Notes: a model not told the origin generated them from the sequence alone. Counted from the first letter of the stretch, positions 46,646 to 58,504 are shown. The stretch is DNA of 60,000 nt from Bolinopsis microptera (GCF_026151205.1 NC_087074.1:12879182-12939181), one strand, 5' to 3'. Made by a program: numbers and translations.

Positions 46646-47472
46646 GGGGGGGTACCAATGGCATAAAATGGCATAAATGGCATACGTTTTATGGCATAAA
46701 TGGAAATTTTTATTGGCCAATTCTCCATTTATGCCATGAATTTAGATCTTCATATTTGACCTTTAGGATGACTTTAAATTCGCAAATTATTATTAGTACT
46801 TGAATAAGAGACATGTTTCATGCTTTATAACGCTTGGCATGATCGTTAAAGATTCATATGACAAATAAAGAAAATAGAAATGTATTTTATCAAACGGGGG
46901 GGGGGGGGGGTACCGATGGCATTTTATGACATAGAATGTCATAAAATGGCATAAATGGCATACGTTTTATGGCATGGTTGGTAATATACTCAATGATGGG
47001 AGTATAGTGTATTGGCTATGCCCCGCTTACTAGTTTAGCTCTTTCTAGTCCCCTGCTACACGGCATGTAAACAGGGATTGGCTAGTTAGAGGCGGTCCGT
47101 GTAGGCCTTACACTGTGCTTTCAGCAATACTCATAAGTATTTCCGTGGCTGTGGTTGCAATGCGCCTAGTCTACTGGAATGATTCTTCGGAATTTCGCTG
47201 GATTGTACAACTTTCGTCTTGGTAGATTCCAAACACAAGGAAATTTTCCTTCTGGTTGGTAATATACTCAATGATGGGAGTATAGTGTATTGGCTATGCC
47301 CCGCTTACTAGTTTAGCTCTTTCTAGTCCCCTGCTACACGGCATGTAAACAGGGATTGGCTAGTTAGAGGCGGTCCGTGTAGGCCTTACACTGTGCTTTC
47401 AGCAATACTCATAAATGGAAATTTTTATTGGCCAATTCTCCATTATGCCATTTATGCCATTGGTACCCCCCC
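46646..47472. mobile_element. G-capped element with nested insertions, 8-bp target duplication
   Basis: Begins with seven G then TACCAATGGCATAAAATGGC, and ends ATGCCATTGGTACC then C run. Both flanks are GCCATGAT (46638-46645 and 47473-47480). A second internal cap (15 G, 46896-46910, then TACCGATGGCAT) shows that two copies or a rearranged copy are joined. A terminally repeated insertion lies at 46975-47414. Confidence 0.8.
46975..47414. mobile_element. TRIM-like element with 162-bp direct terminal repeats
   Basis: Two copies of 162 bp (46975-47136 and 47253-47414), identical as far as I can see by eye, begin TGGTTGGTAATATACTC and end near AATACTCA. They enclose a 116-bp non-coding interior. 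Layout and TG...CA ends fit a terminal-repeat retrotransposon in miniature. It interrupts the G-capped element: the empty sequence (ATGGCATAAATGG) is present at 46687-46702. A target duplication is at most 3 bp (CAT), which weakens the LTR interpretation. Confidence 0.65.
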
Positions 47473-48291
47473 GCCATGATTTAACACCCAAAATACTTAC
47501 CGTCCTTAATAATTGTAAAGACCATTTGTTACAAAATAGCTTATGTCCCTAGAAGGGTGTTCTGCTAACAGTTTTCGACTGACTTGAATGTCCTGCACAG
47601 CAGATTGAAGCTTCTTAAATTAATTTTTATTCTTATTGTATTGCTGTGTAAATTTGATTCTAATTCTAATTCTAATTCTAATAGCTGCTAGAATAGTACA
47701 TGCCAAATATTCCCTCTTACACCCACAAATTATAATGCCTTCCTATCAACCAGACTAGCGTTCTGGTGTGTACAAAAGCTACCAGCCAGTACATTCCTTG
47801 CCCCGCTAGTTGATTGTCAAAAAACCATACAGCTCAGAACAAATGGCCATTTACTACTAAGAGCATTATATGTTTTCATTTGTTTACATTTTATGCTGTT
47901 TACTCTCCTGTACTTCTAAAAAACCGCTCCATCGATCACTTTCTACTTTAATTATTTAATTCCGTTAGAGGAGTACTCGCAGTCCCTAGCCGTGTACTTG
48001 TTAGAGCAGTTTATTAGAGAAACAGGTAACATTGCATAGTTTATAGTGTGTGTCACTGATAAAATCAGTGATATTTACGGCAGATGCCAGATCCTGTAAT
48101 AAAACGGAATCATAGCTTATAATATTTTTTATAGATTACAGCGGCTACACTTCTAAATTTGCTTCGCACACACCATACACATTTGTACATTCCAATTTCC
48201 ATTGATAGATATATTCGCACGTGTGCGCGGCTCTGATCACGCCACAGCCCACAATTTATTGGCAAATATCATATTAGAGACACACCGAATT
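47473..48291. other. repeat-rich intergenic stretch
   Basis: Contains a short TTCTAA microsatellite near 47655-47683 and the second copy of the dispersed repeat (47906-48007). No exon. Confidence 0.5.
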
Positions 48292-48696
48292 GGGGGGGGG
48301 TGTAACCCAAAAAAACCCAACTCCTACCCAAGAAAAGGTAATACTGGGATTGGGTTTTTTTGGGTTTTTTTGGGTTTTTTAAACAAAATTTAAACAAAAT
48401 TCTAGCCATTTCATTAATTGTATTGAATGTGAATTATTTCCCACTGAGTCTTACCTACGTGTTGTTCTCATGTCTTAACTTAATAGATAGTTTACATAGT
48501 AAATAAGTGTGTTTATAATTATATTGATAGTATGTTATCACGATAGCAAACAGGATGTCTCGTTCATTGAGATATAATCCATATGAATGCACAAAGTGGA
48601 AATGTGCCAAACGTGGCAAATGTGTTCTCCTGTCATGGAAGGAGGCTGTGACGAAGGTCAAGGGCAAGTCAAAGCACATGACTTAAATAACTTGAC

Positions 48697-49880
48697 TTAA
48701 GGCGGCTTCAGAGTCCGAGTCTCGATGATGTGTCTCCAAATCTTTCTGTCCGCCATAAGCTCCTTAATCTCCCCAGTGTTCTTGAGTCCAGTGTCACTTA
48801 TTAGGTTATCGACGAAGGTGAGCGGTGGTCTACCCCTCCCTAGGTTCCCAAAGGAGAAGTTGGTGTGCTGCCAGGTCATCATGTCGCTGGATGTGCCCAG
48901 CCAACCTCATTCTTCTGGCCTGTATCTTCGAAATAACTCTTGGGAGTGATCCAAAGACCTCCTTGTTGGTGCGATGTCCTATCCAGTCCACGTTTAGGGC
49001 CATCCGAAGCATTCTACTGTAACATCCGTCTATTCTTTTCTTCAAAGAATAGACGGATATTATTGTCCACGTTTTCGTTCCATACAGGAAGATTGATTTA
49101 ACCGTAGCTTGAACAGACGGATCTTTAAATCTCGGCGCAAATTGGACCTCCATATAGCCTACATTTTGTGGTAGGCAGCCCATGCCTTGGCCTTGCGTAA
49201 CCTAAAGTCGTGCTCCGTTGTACTAAAATCCTCAACTTCTTCTAAGGCATGTCCGTCCTTAGAAATTATTGTGTGTGGCTCCTCTCCTACTAAATTAACT
49301 GTAAGATGCTTGGTTTTAGACAAAAAAGATTTCATGCCTCCTCATCAGATGAGGCTTCTGTAGGACTGTAGCATGTGATGACAGTGAGCCTGGGCTTTCC
49401 ATTAAGAGACATGGTGAGGATCCTTGCGCTGTAAGATTTTATAACTTTATAAGACTTATAGCCTCGTATATGCGCTGCTGTCCTCGTCAAGATGATTTCT
49501 ACTCTCCCATTAGAAGCGCCAGCTGCGTTTCTATTCTGGTATTCTCAGCAATCAGCATGCACTACCCGATGTTCGATTCTTGCAGGGCAAGGATGTGCAG
49601 CTTGCTTCCAGAAAATAGTTCTGCAAGTTCGATGCGTTTGTGCTGTTCTCTGGCTGTTCTTATGTTAAATGTGCTAACCTTAGCAGTCCTTTTACATGAT
49701 ACAATACAATTGATGTTCATATTTTTTTGATGTTTTCTTGTTTGACTTTCTGTAGAAATAGGTTGTCGTGTTGTGGAGACCGAGTCATCAGCTTCTGTAA
49801 TAGCAGCGTAATTACCCCGGCAACCACTTCCACTAGAAAAATAAGGGGCTTTAACCCTTAAGCTGTTGATAAACTTCATC
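48697..49880 (-). pseudogene. internally deleted LINE (endonuclease start joined to RT end)
   Basis: Minus strand. From 49880 the frame has KVSTFNIRTAREQHKRIELA and ILALQE, the start of an APE-type endonuclease. A later frame has RLTVITCYSPTEASSDEEA. The next recognisable parts, from about 49330, are already near the reverse-transcriptase end: RLRKAKAWAAYHKM, SIFLYGTKTWTI, RMLRMALNVDWIGHRTNKE, RRMRLAGHIQRHDDLA, and then LTFVDNLISDTGLK with a frame change. The catalytic core of the reverse transcriptase is absent, so it cannot move itself. Confidence 0.85.
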
Positions 49881-50805
49881 TTGACTTTTCAGTTGGCTCA
49901 CAATCCTGTGCAGTCCCCTGCACATTAGCAGTGGATTGTGTTCTTAACTCTTGCGCCACTAAAAGGTTAAGGGCATCCGCTTGAACAAAAGCCATCTTTA
50001 ACTCTCACCATAATATCTTGGGTATCTTGAGCATGTAATTGCACGAACATATGCTATACAAGACAAATGTGACACTTCCTTTTTCTACCCAACAGCATCA
50101 GTTGTAATCCTTACCCAATCGTCACCTGCTCTAGTGTGGGACTTTCCGATTTTATTCCAAAGCATAAGGAGGTTAGAGTGAGAACAGAGCTACACTTTAG
50201 CGGGGACTAACCCTTCCCTTGACTACCTCGTTACCCGGTACCCCGGGCATAGGGAGCCGTATCCTGACTACCAGAGTGTGGTCCAGTCTAGCTGGGTCAT
50301 AGTAGACTAGGTTGAACAGGGTAACAGCCAACACCTCTTAAGCTACTGTGCAATCCACAGTAAAGATTTACGAGTCTCAAAGCCTCTTGTAGACCAAGAG
50401 TTAAGGAGTCAATAGATCAAATTATTGAACTTCCGGGGCTCAATGTCTCCCGTCGACCGTCCTGCCTTTAGCCTGGACCCCCTGTCCAGTATCCAGTCTT
50501 CACCACGCGGAGGTAGTGGCTTTCATCATGCTATCGGATGAGTGTCTGGAAGAGGGCACCAGCAGGATACCCCTTTTCAAAGTTCTGGGAGCCTCACATC
50601 AGACCAGGGCTTCCACCCAGCTTCTATCCAGCGGTGACGCCTTGGGCCACCTAAGCTTCACACAACCATTGAAAGAGTGACCACCTGCCTACTTGTAAAA
50701 ATTTTGACGATGTGATTATTACAGTCGAGGGTCTGTTGCTGTACATTCTCAGTGTAACAGCTGACAACAGTTATCAACACTTTATGCCCTGGCTGTTTAC
50801 ATCCG
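49881..50805. other. probable LINE 5' region, non-coding
   Basis: More GC-rich than the surroundings, with no open frame of note. It lies directly upstream of the endonuclease remnant in its direction of transcription, so it is probably the 5' untranslated part of that LINE. Confidence 0.4.
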
Positions 50806-51316
50806 ATGCCTGCAAGCAAACTTTATGCTTTCCTGCGCATAGGCCTCCATGCAAGCATTAGAACTTATCTGTGTTCTAAGGATATGTTGGTTGGCATGGG
50901 CAAATCAAACCGTTCCCTCGAGCTTGATGCACTCGGCAAAAGTTTGATCCCTGTAACAGTTGCCCACCCTCGCAACAAGCTTGTTATACCGCATCCGAAA
51001 GCATAAACTATATAGAGGTAAAGATACTTCAATCTTAAGATTGTTACAAGCTGTGAAGAAGGGAGTCTCAAGGGGTAGAGAACTCCTTCAAGAACACTAT
51101 AGCTTCGAAGGAGAGGCTTTCCAACCATCTTCTGACGGAGCAGAGAGTGACGAAGCGGAAACAGATGATGAAGAAGAGGAAGTGGAGGATATTGACTCAT
51201 CAGAGGAATGGGAGAAAATAGCAACTGTGTATGGTAATGCTCTGCATCATGATACGACTGTTGAGGTTTGCCTCAATGGAGGGCGAGATCGAATGCCATC
51301 CCAGTCAATATTTTAG
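50806..51316 (+). CDS. two overlapping short frames, unknown
   Basis: Frame 50806-51006 (DALGKSLIPVTVAHPRNKLV) overlaps frame 50960-51316, which has SRGRELLQEHYSFEGEAFQP and then a strongly acidic tract. They may be one protein with a frameshift near 50960-51000. They lie inside the G-capped composite, so could be a remnant of its own protein or a captured gene end. No family recognised. Confidence 0.35.
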
Positions 51317-51768
51317 CGACTCCAGGGCCATAAACAAGCGAAGATATCACTTAATATCACATGTGATCATGCAGCTGATGTTGTAGTGATGAACCACAAC
51401 AGTGATGTTGTACTGATAATTGTTTTGCTAGGTGCCTACATGATTTTATTTCCTTCAAATTAAAAATTTGTAAAAAACCCAAAAAAACCCAACTCCTACC
51501 CTGAAAAAGGTAATACTGGGATTGGGTTTTTTTGGGTTTTTTTGGGTTACACCCCCCCCCCCCCCCCCCCCCCCCCCCCCGAATTATAGACCAAAATGTG
51601 TCTAAGAGTTTTATGTAAACCACACTTGCTTCAGCATTTCTGCCAAAATTTGAGTGTGCATCACCGGAACTTCGAGATTTGCGTGAATTGTCGAGTTGTA
51701 CAGACAGATCCGTCTGATAAAATCGATCTGCCGACACACAAAGCTTACAAAAGATTTGTGTCTTAATA

Positions 51769-52530
51769 TATAGGGTGGGCCAAAAGTCAGTGGGCATACG
51801 TTGGCCTTAATAGCTCCGCTGTGTTTTATATTTTAGAGCTGTTGCTTTGCAGATGGCATACTGTACTTACTGGTTCGAGGATTTCGTCGTCAAAATTTGA
51901 AAATTCGAATATTTTAGACCACGCCCATTCAATATTAAAACACCTATATTGTTTTCTCTGAACATGCTGAACGCCTATTTTTTCAGAGACGGTAGATTAT
52001 TAAATGTTGCATATGATCCGAAAACATGAGGCAAAACGGATTAGAAATGACCAAGTTATCAAGCATTTTCTGTATCTTGTTAACAATATTGACTGGGTGA
52101 TTATGTGACACCGTGACACGACACCTTAATTGGGCACCCTTAACAATTCCCATAATGTTTAACGGGGTGGTTAACGGGGTCACCTAATCACGTGATTAGG
52201 TAAACCAATCTCCTGATCACACGTAATGAATAAACTCGTTATGCTTCATATCTCTGTCATCTAAGAAGTTACAGTTCTAATTTTTTCAGGACAAACGTAA
52301 TTCGAATGGCCAAACACAATTCAATAAAATTTAGCTCGATTCGACTATCAAAACTATTATATAAAAACTATATCAAATTAATGCAAAAATGAACCTTCAT
52401 TTGAAAAAAATGAACTCTAATATTTATCGATTTGACAAATTCCTCGAACTAGTGGTGGTAGTAAGTCATACCAGAAAGAATTATTTCAATTGGGCACTCA
52501 GTGATTGAGCTATTAAGGCCACCCTGTATA
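51769..52530. mobile_element. mariner-like non-autonomous element
   Basis: Left end TATAGGGTGGGCCAAAAGTC and right end TTAAGGCCACCCTGTATA are inverted. Both sit in runs of TA, the mariner target. The 760-bp interior has no transposase frame. A related start (GAGGGGGCCAAAAGTCCCGT) and inner motif (CGAAAATTCGAATAT) recur at 53122-53220. Confidence 0.75.
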
Positions 52531-52884
52531 TATATAAGGCCACTTTTTGCCACTTAACCGCTTTTCTTGTTTGTCAAATAACTTTAGTTGTGAACATCGT
52601 TAAAGGTTGCAGATTTATCGAGGGTGTTCATATAATCAGGAAGACAATTTTACGTAAGATAATCAGTTAATTGGATAATAAGCAATAAGCTAATGAGCAA
52701 AAATTTAAAAACTTTTTTATAGGCTCAAAATGATTGGAATAGCTTAAAACACGGAGAAAAGTAGTTTTTAGTTATCAGGAATTACTAAGTCGAAAGGGCT
52801 GAAACTGAAAAACGTTAACCACAGGGTATTAGAGTTTCATAATTAATTTATATTAACTAATAAAGAATGGCTATTCTATAATAT

Positions 52885-53111
52885 ACACCAGATACACCAC
52901 ATTTTACTAGCTCTAATATTGTTCAGATACACCAGACTTTATTAGCTCTACTATTATAATTGTGGAGTTATACCAGACGTAGACGTCACTAGTTCTTATA
53001 TTGTTAATATACACCATACTTCACTAGTATTTATATTGTTACGATACACCAGACTTTAGTAGCTCTAATGTTGTTCAGATACACCAGAATAGCTCTAATA
53101 TTATAGATATA
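52885..53111. repeat. degenerate tandem repeat, unit about 45 bp
   Basis: Five or six units related to AGATACACCAGACTTTA followed by TAGCTCTAATATTGTT. Confidence 0.75.
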
Positions 53112-53650
53112 CTAGGAATAATAGAGGGGGCCAAAAGTCCCGTTACACACGTGTTTAATATTTATAACTATTCATTCGAGAAGTCTGTCGTCAACATTCG
53201 AAAATTCGAATATTTCAGACAATATTAAATCCCAATAATGTTTTATAATGATTTATTTTTCAGAAACTCAGCAACCGCTGCAAGAATTGAAATGCCGAAA
53301 ATCATTTGAAAATTCTCGTCGATTATATGTTGGGCCATGCGTTTGATCATCTATGGAGATTGGAGGTCACTCTGATTTAGTTATTGAAAAGGAAATGTAA
53401 AACCAAGGTATGTGATATATGTTGCAAGTGACCATGTGGTCAAGTATTCATTTCTAACCTCCGGTTTGTGCTACCAAGCATTGATTCAGTCGATATTGGT
53501 CGCTCTGCATGTTGTTTTAAGTTACTTTTCAAATAGATCCAATGCTGGATTATATTAATGAGCTATTAATATAAAATAAATCCTTTTGGGTATGCTTAAA
53601 CAAATCTTTACGTATCATGAATAATCTAATGTGACATAATATATTTCAGG

Positions 53651-54260
53651 AGACTGAAGAAATCCAAAGATAGAGCCAAAAAAGACAGTCAGAGGACCAA
53701 TTTGATTAACCTTAACAAGAAGAAGGCCGAGCTGGATGAACAGATATTGCTCCGCAGCTCGTTTCCTAGACCCTACTTCATAAAAGTATCCCCATCCTCA
53801 ACAGATCCTCAACATACAGCAGAACCTCAACCTCCAGCAGAGAAAGACAATTTTAAGTATTCCCGACGAAAATGGTCAATTCTCAGATTCAAAAATTCTC
53901 AACAATAGTCATGATCACCCAGATGTTCTGCCTAGGGTGAATGTTAAGACCACTAAGTATTCCGAAATGTGTTCTATGAATAAGCTAGATGGTATATTTA
54001 AATTGTCTTGGTAAGAACGTGCCAGTAACTGAGCCGCATATTTTAAAGGGATTAGATTTATCTATGTTTTGTCTTAAAGAACCATTTACTTCTGAGCTGC
54101 CCTGTCAAAATTAAAAGGGCGTATAGGTTGTTTCGGCAAAAGTTCCCTTAAATTATTGATGGACGATGTTAAAGATCGTAATTTGGTTATGAATACTTCC
54201 GAAGAATTGAGTGATTATGAAATAAAGGATATTGCCCGCTGTAGACAATGTTGGAGGATC
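53651..54260 (+). pseudogene. degenerate coding remnant, unknown
   Basis: After an acceptor-like tatttcag the frame reads RLKKSKDRAKKDSQRTNLIN and on to RRKWSILRFKNSQQ-stop (TAG at 53906-53908). A second frame overlaps its end and continues PRVNVKTTKYSEMCSMNKLD to SW-stop, and a third gives LMDDVKDRNLVMNTSEELSD. Successive open frames in one direction suggest a decayed protein, perhaps a transposon. A genuine terminal exon at 53651-53908 cannot be excluded. Confidence 0.4.
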
Positions 54261-54298
54261 CTTTAAATGTAGTTTTTTTTGCACATTTTACGGTTTGA

Positions 54299-54482
54299 AG
54301 ATGTTTTAACCATGGTAAATTAGGTACACGTACTCAAGTTCGACACGCACTGTAGTTCGTCACTTATACTGTAGTTCGACAAACCCTAAGATTCGACTCT
54401 GTCGAACTCGAACCAAAGTGCTCTATCTGGACTCAAGTTCGACACTCACTTAAGTTCGACAAGAGAACTTAGACTGTCGGAC
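54299..54482. repeat. AAGTTCGACA palindromic cluster
   Basis: At least seven direct and inverted copies of AGTTCGACA/TGTCGAAC within 180 bp. Confidence 0.7.
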
Positions 54483-55519
54483 TAAGGTTTTGAAATCTCC
54501 AATATCAAGCAACGATCCGTTATGAGCTTGAAATCTATTCGTTTGTTTGTTCTCCGCTTGTCTCATGCTGTTCAATTATGTTTGAATGTAATTTCTATAA
54601 TCCACATCTGTGGACATTAATTAATTGACCTCATACTCAATTGTTAGTTAGCGGAGTTGTAGGCTTAACGGAGAGATAAAAGAGTAACGTGGTAACTCTT
54701 ACTTCGTTTTATAGATCTAGACTCTAGAGTATGCTATGTAAATACAAGGGTCGACCTCGGCCTCGGTTTTACCGAGGAATAGCGATTTTTCCTCGGCCTT
54801 GGTCAGGAGGACAATTCCTCGGTTTGCCTCTGTTTTTTATCAAAGACCCTCGTATAAATATCTAACACATACCACACTTTATGTATTGTCACAAATGACT
54901 AGTAGTAGTAAGCGAGTACCGGAGACCAGTCCAGAGATTTGGCTGCTGAACCGGAAACCGTCTGATATCAATCTTTTTTCTTTGAAGCACTGATCTATGT
55001 TAATTTATATTGCAGATGAATTTTAGTTGTGTTATACATTAATATAAGGATACCAATAATACAATTTTGAGTTATATGAGGTGAGTTTTGTAAATCGTAA
55101 ATATCGTGACTAAAATTCTGGCTTTACTGATTGAATTTGGAATATTTTTTCTGATTAAAATGCCGGATTAACTTATTTAATTTGAAAGATGCTTTCTCGT
55201 CTTATCCAAGTATCGACATTTCAAAAATAATCAATCTACCGAGACTTCAGTGTTCATACTAAAATAAGAATAAGAAGGAGAAAGTGTTGCTAGTTAGAAA
55301 ATTGTAAAAAGTAAGGGTTTAGCTTTCAGTCAACGATCACGTCATCAAAGAATTTAACATGTAACTTCAAAATCAAATAGTCTAGAACCTTCTGAGATGA
55401 CTCTCCCGTACACGCGGTAACAATTTAGTACTGAGTCTACTGCCCCGCGCACGCGAGTTCTTCTCGTCCGGCCAGTTGCACCTGAGATTTCTCGCGAATC
55501 TCGCAATTCGGATGACACC

Positions 55520-55681
55520 CACTATAGTGAAGCGACCGTGGGGGTCACCATGCAAAAATTGTCTTTTTGGCATGGTGTTCGCGCGACGCGAAATGATATT
55601 TAGATTTTAAATTAATATTGTCATTGTATTTAAATTATTTTGTCCTCAGTCCTTTTTGTATCACGGTCGCTTCACTATAGT
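55520..55681. mobile_element. short inverted-repeat element, TA target
   Basis: Ends TAGTGAAGCGACCGTG inverted about a 130-bp AT-rich interior. Sequence outside it (CCCCTGTAGC, TTTGTCATACGTTG) also matches the copy at 37306, so the mobile unit may be larger. Tc1/mariner type is suggested by the TA flanks. Confidence 0.65.
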
Positions 55682-55860
55682 CTTCGACGCTACAGGGGGA
55701 GCCGCGCACTTCGTGCGCGGCGGGTCATACAACGTATGACAAAGTCCTTTAAGGTCAAAATTTTGTAAGAACAAAGAAATGGCGTTTTTAAATTTTTAAA
55801 TGGAGACTTTTTATGGAATAATGCATAATAGAAAAACCCTTGGGAAATTCTTCATTCTAG

Positions 55861-55890
55861 CCCCCCCCCCCCCCCCCCCCCCCCCCCCCC
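55861..55890. repeat. 30-base C run
   Basis: Homopolymer of C with no partner G run within 1 kb and no recognisable element on either side. Confidence 0.9.
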
Positions 55891-56397
55891 ATGAATGATG
55901 AATACATTAAAATACACTCGCGCATAGCATAGCATGCACTGACTACTATACCATAATCCATATACAGGATATACATTGATATCCCAAATATCATAGAGAT
56001 ATATATCTTGGCGGCGCGCGAAAATGGAAAAGTGGCATGCAACGTATGTCAAGATATACATCACATTTCATTCTTCGCGCGCAACGTACGTACGTCGTAT
56101 ATTATGCGTACACGGACCTGAAATTCCTTAATTAACCTTGCCACTTGCTCAGCTTCTAAAAGTATCATAATTGATTTTAGTTTTACTCATTACTGTCTTG
56201 CACCGGAAATTTCACAGTGTATAAATACGCGGCGGATGATGATTATTCACTCTACACTCGACCATGTCACGTGACTTTTTAAACAGTACCTTTTCACTTC
56301 TCTGGCTGGCCCTGAATGACTATTCGAAATTAATCCTAGACCTCTAATCTGCATCTGATCCCAAAACCCAACCCTAACTAGTAAAGTCAATCCTGAT

Positions 56398-56500
56398 GTC
56401 GGGAATTCCCGATCCCGGAATTTCCGATCCCGACCATTTTTGACCTGAAATTTTCACGGACCGGGAAATTTTTTTATTTTCCGAATTTCGCGTTCGGGAA
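56398..56500. repeat. CCCGG-rich palindromic repeat, copy 4
   Basis: Begins ATGTCGGGAATTCCCGATCC and continues with alternating TTTCCGATCC/GGGAAA blocks. Related to copies 1-3 but with GAT in place of GGT. Confidence 0.6.
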
Positions 56501-56644
56501 ATTTTATGCAATGTAATTTTAATAATTTTAGCGCTTAGATTAGCTTGCTAATGCTCGAATCTTCGATGCAATGCTCATTGCTCATGCTGGGTAATAAATG
56601 ATCTTGATTCACGATGTCAATCCTTCCTAGCTCGGCGAGGCCCA

Positions 56645-57716
56645 GTGGTGCATTTCGATCTCGCCGATCTACGGAAGCATTATTGGATCCCAAAACACGT
56701 GTTTAACTCCGTAGCCTTCTCCCAAATGCTTCGGATTGCTAACAGGAACTCAAGAGAGGATACACGGCAGGCGGACCTACAGCAATTGAAATCGGATTTG
56801 CGTCGTAGTGGACACGACTCAGCGAAACTGAACGCCTTAGAGCCAAGGGTGTTGGAGAAGCTGTTCAATCCTCCACCCAACTCAGAAGGAAGTGTTCATG
56901 TTCCCCAAAAAACTTCCATGGTGTTTTCAGTCCAACACCTCTCGGAGATGCCCCAGCTTAAATCAGTCTTAAGGGAGTTGGAACCGGACATTGAAGCACT
57001 ATTAGGCCCAACACAAATCACGGTGGCATCGAAGAAAGGCTGCTCGATTGGTAACAGAGTACTGAGAAACAGTGCTATCTGCAGAACACCGGCAGAAAAT
57101 AATTCAGAGTGGACTCAGAAATGCAATGCACCAAGATGCCGAACATGCAGGCATATGTGTAGGGCAGGGGAAGAATTTGTAGTTAATGGACAGAAGCTAG
57201 TAGTTCCTATCAGATATAATTGTAAATCTAAAAATGTTATTTATGTGGCCCAATGTAAGCTTTGTAATCTTATAAAGGAAGAAGGTTATGAGATAGTTGT
57301 AGAAGACACTTATTTCGGGCAAACAATGCAAAACTTTCATAAACGTGTCAATGGACACAGAGCCTGTTTTAAAGTAGAGGATCGTAATAAATCAGCCCTT
57401 TCGATTCATGCCTTTAATTGACGATGTCAATTCATGGCAGCTCGGCGCGGCACAGTAGCGCATCTCGCCGATCTAGCCAGTCGCTGTGAGAAGCCTTATT
57501 AACAATTAATGATTAAGTGCGCGGCGCGGCACAGTAACGCATCGCGCTACAATTCATGCCTATGAACATCACAGAGATATTTTTACTATTGACAACTATA
57601 AATTTGCCATTTTGAAAGAATGTAACCCCAGGGGATTAAATAGGGAGGAATTTAGGTATATTGAGAAGTATAGAACTAATTGCTTGGGTTTAAATAGATG
57701 CAAAGTTGAAAGATAA
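56645..57716 (+). pseudogene. Penelope-like element C-terminus with GIY-YIG nuclease, split
   Basis: The plus frame begins with the reverse-transcriptase to endonuclease connector (SVAFSQMLRIANRN), then a Cys-rich motif (CNAPRCRTCRHMC), then a GIY-YIG-type nuclease: KNVIYVAQCKLC, YFGQTMQNFHKRVNGHR. The frame stops at 57419-57421, caused by a 138-bp insertion at 57414-57551. After the insertion it resumes with IHAYEHHRDIFTIDN and runs to a stop at 57714-57716. The reverse transcriptase itself is missing, and the 5' end abuts a GC-rich SINE-like stretch. Such elements insert by target-primed reverse transcription using this nuclease. This copy is dead. Confidence 0.85.
57414..57561. mobile_element. 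GC-rich short insertion in the Penelope-like element
   Basis: 138 bp flanked by ATTCATGCCT on both sides (57404-57413 and 57552-57561), a 10-bp target duplication. Inside, GGCGCGGCACAGTA is present twice, followed by GCGCATC or ACGCATC. Related stretches lie at 56630-56680 and 57975-58032. The A-box-like motif hints at a tRNA-derived SINE. Confidence 0.75.
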
Positions 57717-58504
57717 GGTTCTTAGTTTTTATTTCTTCTTTTTTGAAGCTTCATTTTTGAAGCTATATTTTTGTGTATTTCATCTCCATTTACCTTGTGT
57801 ATTTTATTTAGGTTATTTGATTCTCGATTGTTTGAGGCATTTTAGATCTTCGTATATATAGTACTAATAAATCTAACCAACTTAATTCCTTTGTAGCTAA
57901 TGATGTAATTTAACGAAGTATACACTACATTTGCGTGTTTCACTGTCTAGCCCACCAACCATAAGCATTATTGGATGCGCGAGAAGCATTATTGGATGCG
58001 CGCGCGAGCCAGTAGTGCAGATCGCGCTACAATAAATGATCATGATATAACACTCATCGCCACATGTGCTTTTATTTTATGTTACGTTGCACGTGTTCGT
58101 GTGGTGATGTAAAATAATGCACGCATCTAGAATAGCAGCTAGTTGCCTGATCCGACCACTTTTTGACTATGTCTTTAGTTCTGTGGAGTGTGGTTGCTTT
58201 GCTGCGCGCGAGTTGGTTCCGTTTACACGTCAATTGATCATTCCGACTTTATTACTTTTTGCAAACAAAGGTAGATGTCCGAGTCTAATGCGAATTGATC
58301 AGGTGAAGATGTAAAAGTTCTTGAGGTTCTTTTAATTTTGACAAAAGATGTGCATTTTCATTTGTTATCTTCAATTTGAATGGCCGATAACTATAACATA
58401 TAAACTGAAAGTTTTAAACTAATCTTAAACGGTTAAATTTTAATTAAAAATGCTAATCAAAATTGCAATTGACACTCTATACTGCTTCAAGTACACTTTT
58501 ATAG

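Larger units (their letters stand above)
48292..51580. mobile_element. 3.3-kb G-capped composite element
   Basis: Left end: nine G, then TGTAACCCAAAAAAACCCAA, within a roughly 90-bp hairpin. Right end: a matching hairpin ending TTTGGGTTACA then 29 C. Both flanks are GAATT. The hairpin cores (AACTCCTACCC ... GGTAATACTGGGATTGGG) are in the same orientation at both ends, while the outer GGGTGTAACCC parts are inverted. The interior holds a deleted LINE (48690-49880) and two short frames at 50806-51316. It could be one large element, or one hairpin MITE duplicated around captured DNA. Confidence 0.6.

Noticed and set aside
55852-56064. Gly-rich frames ending in a long Gly run
   Set aside because: The Gly run is the 30-base C homopolymer read on the other strand.
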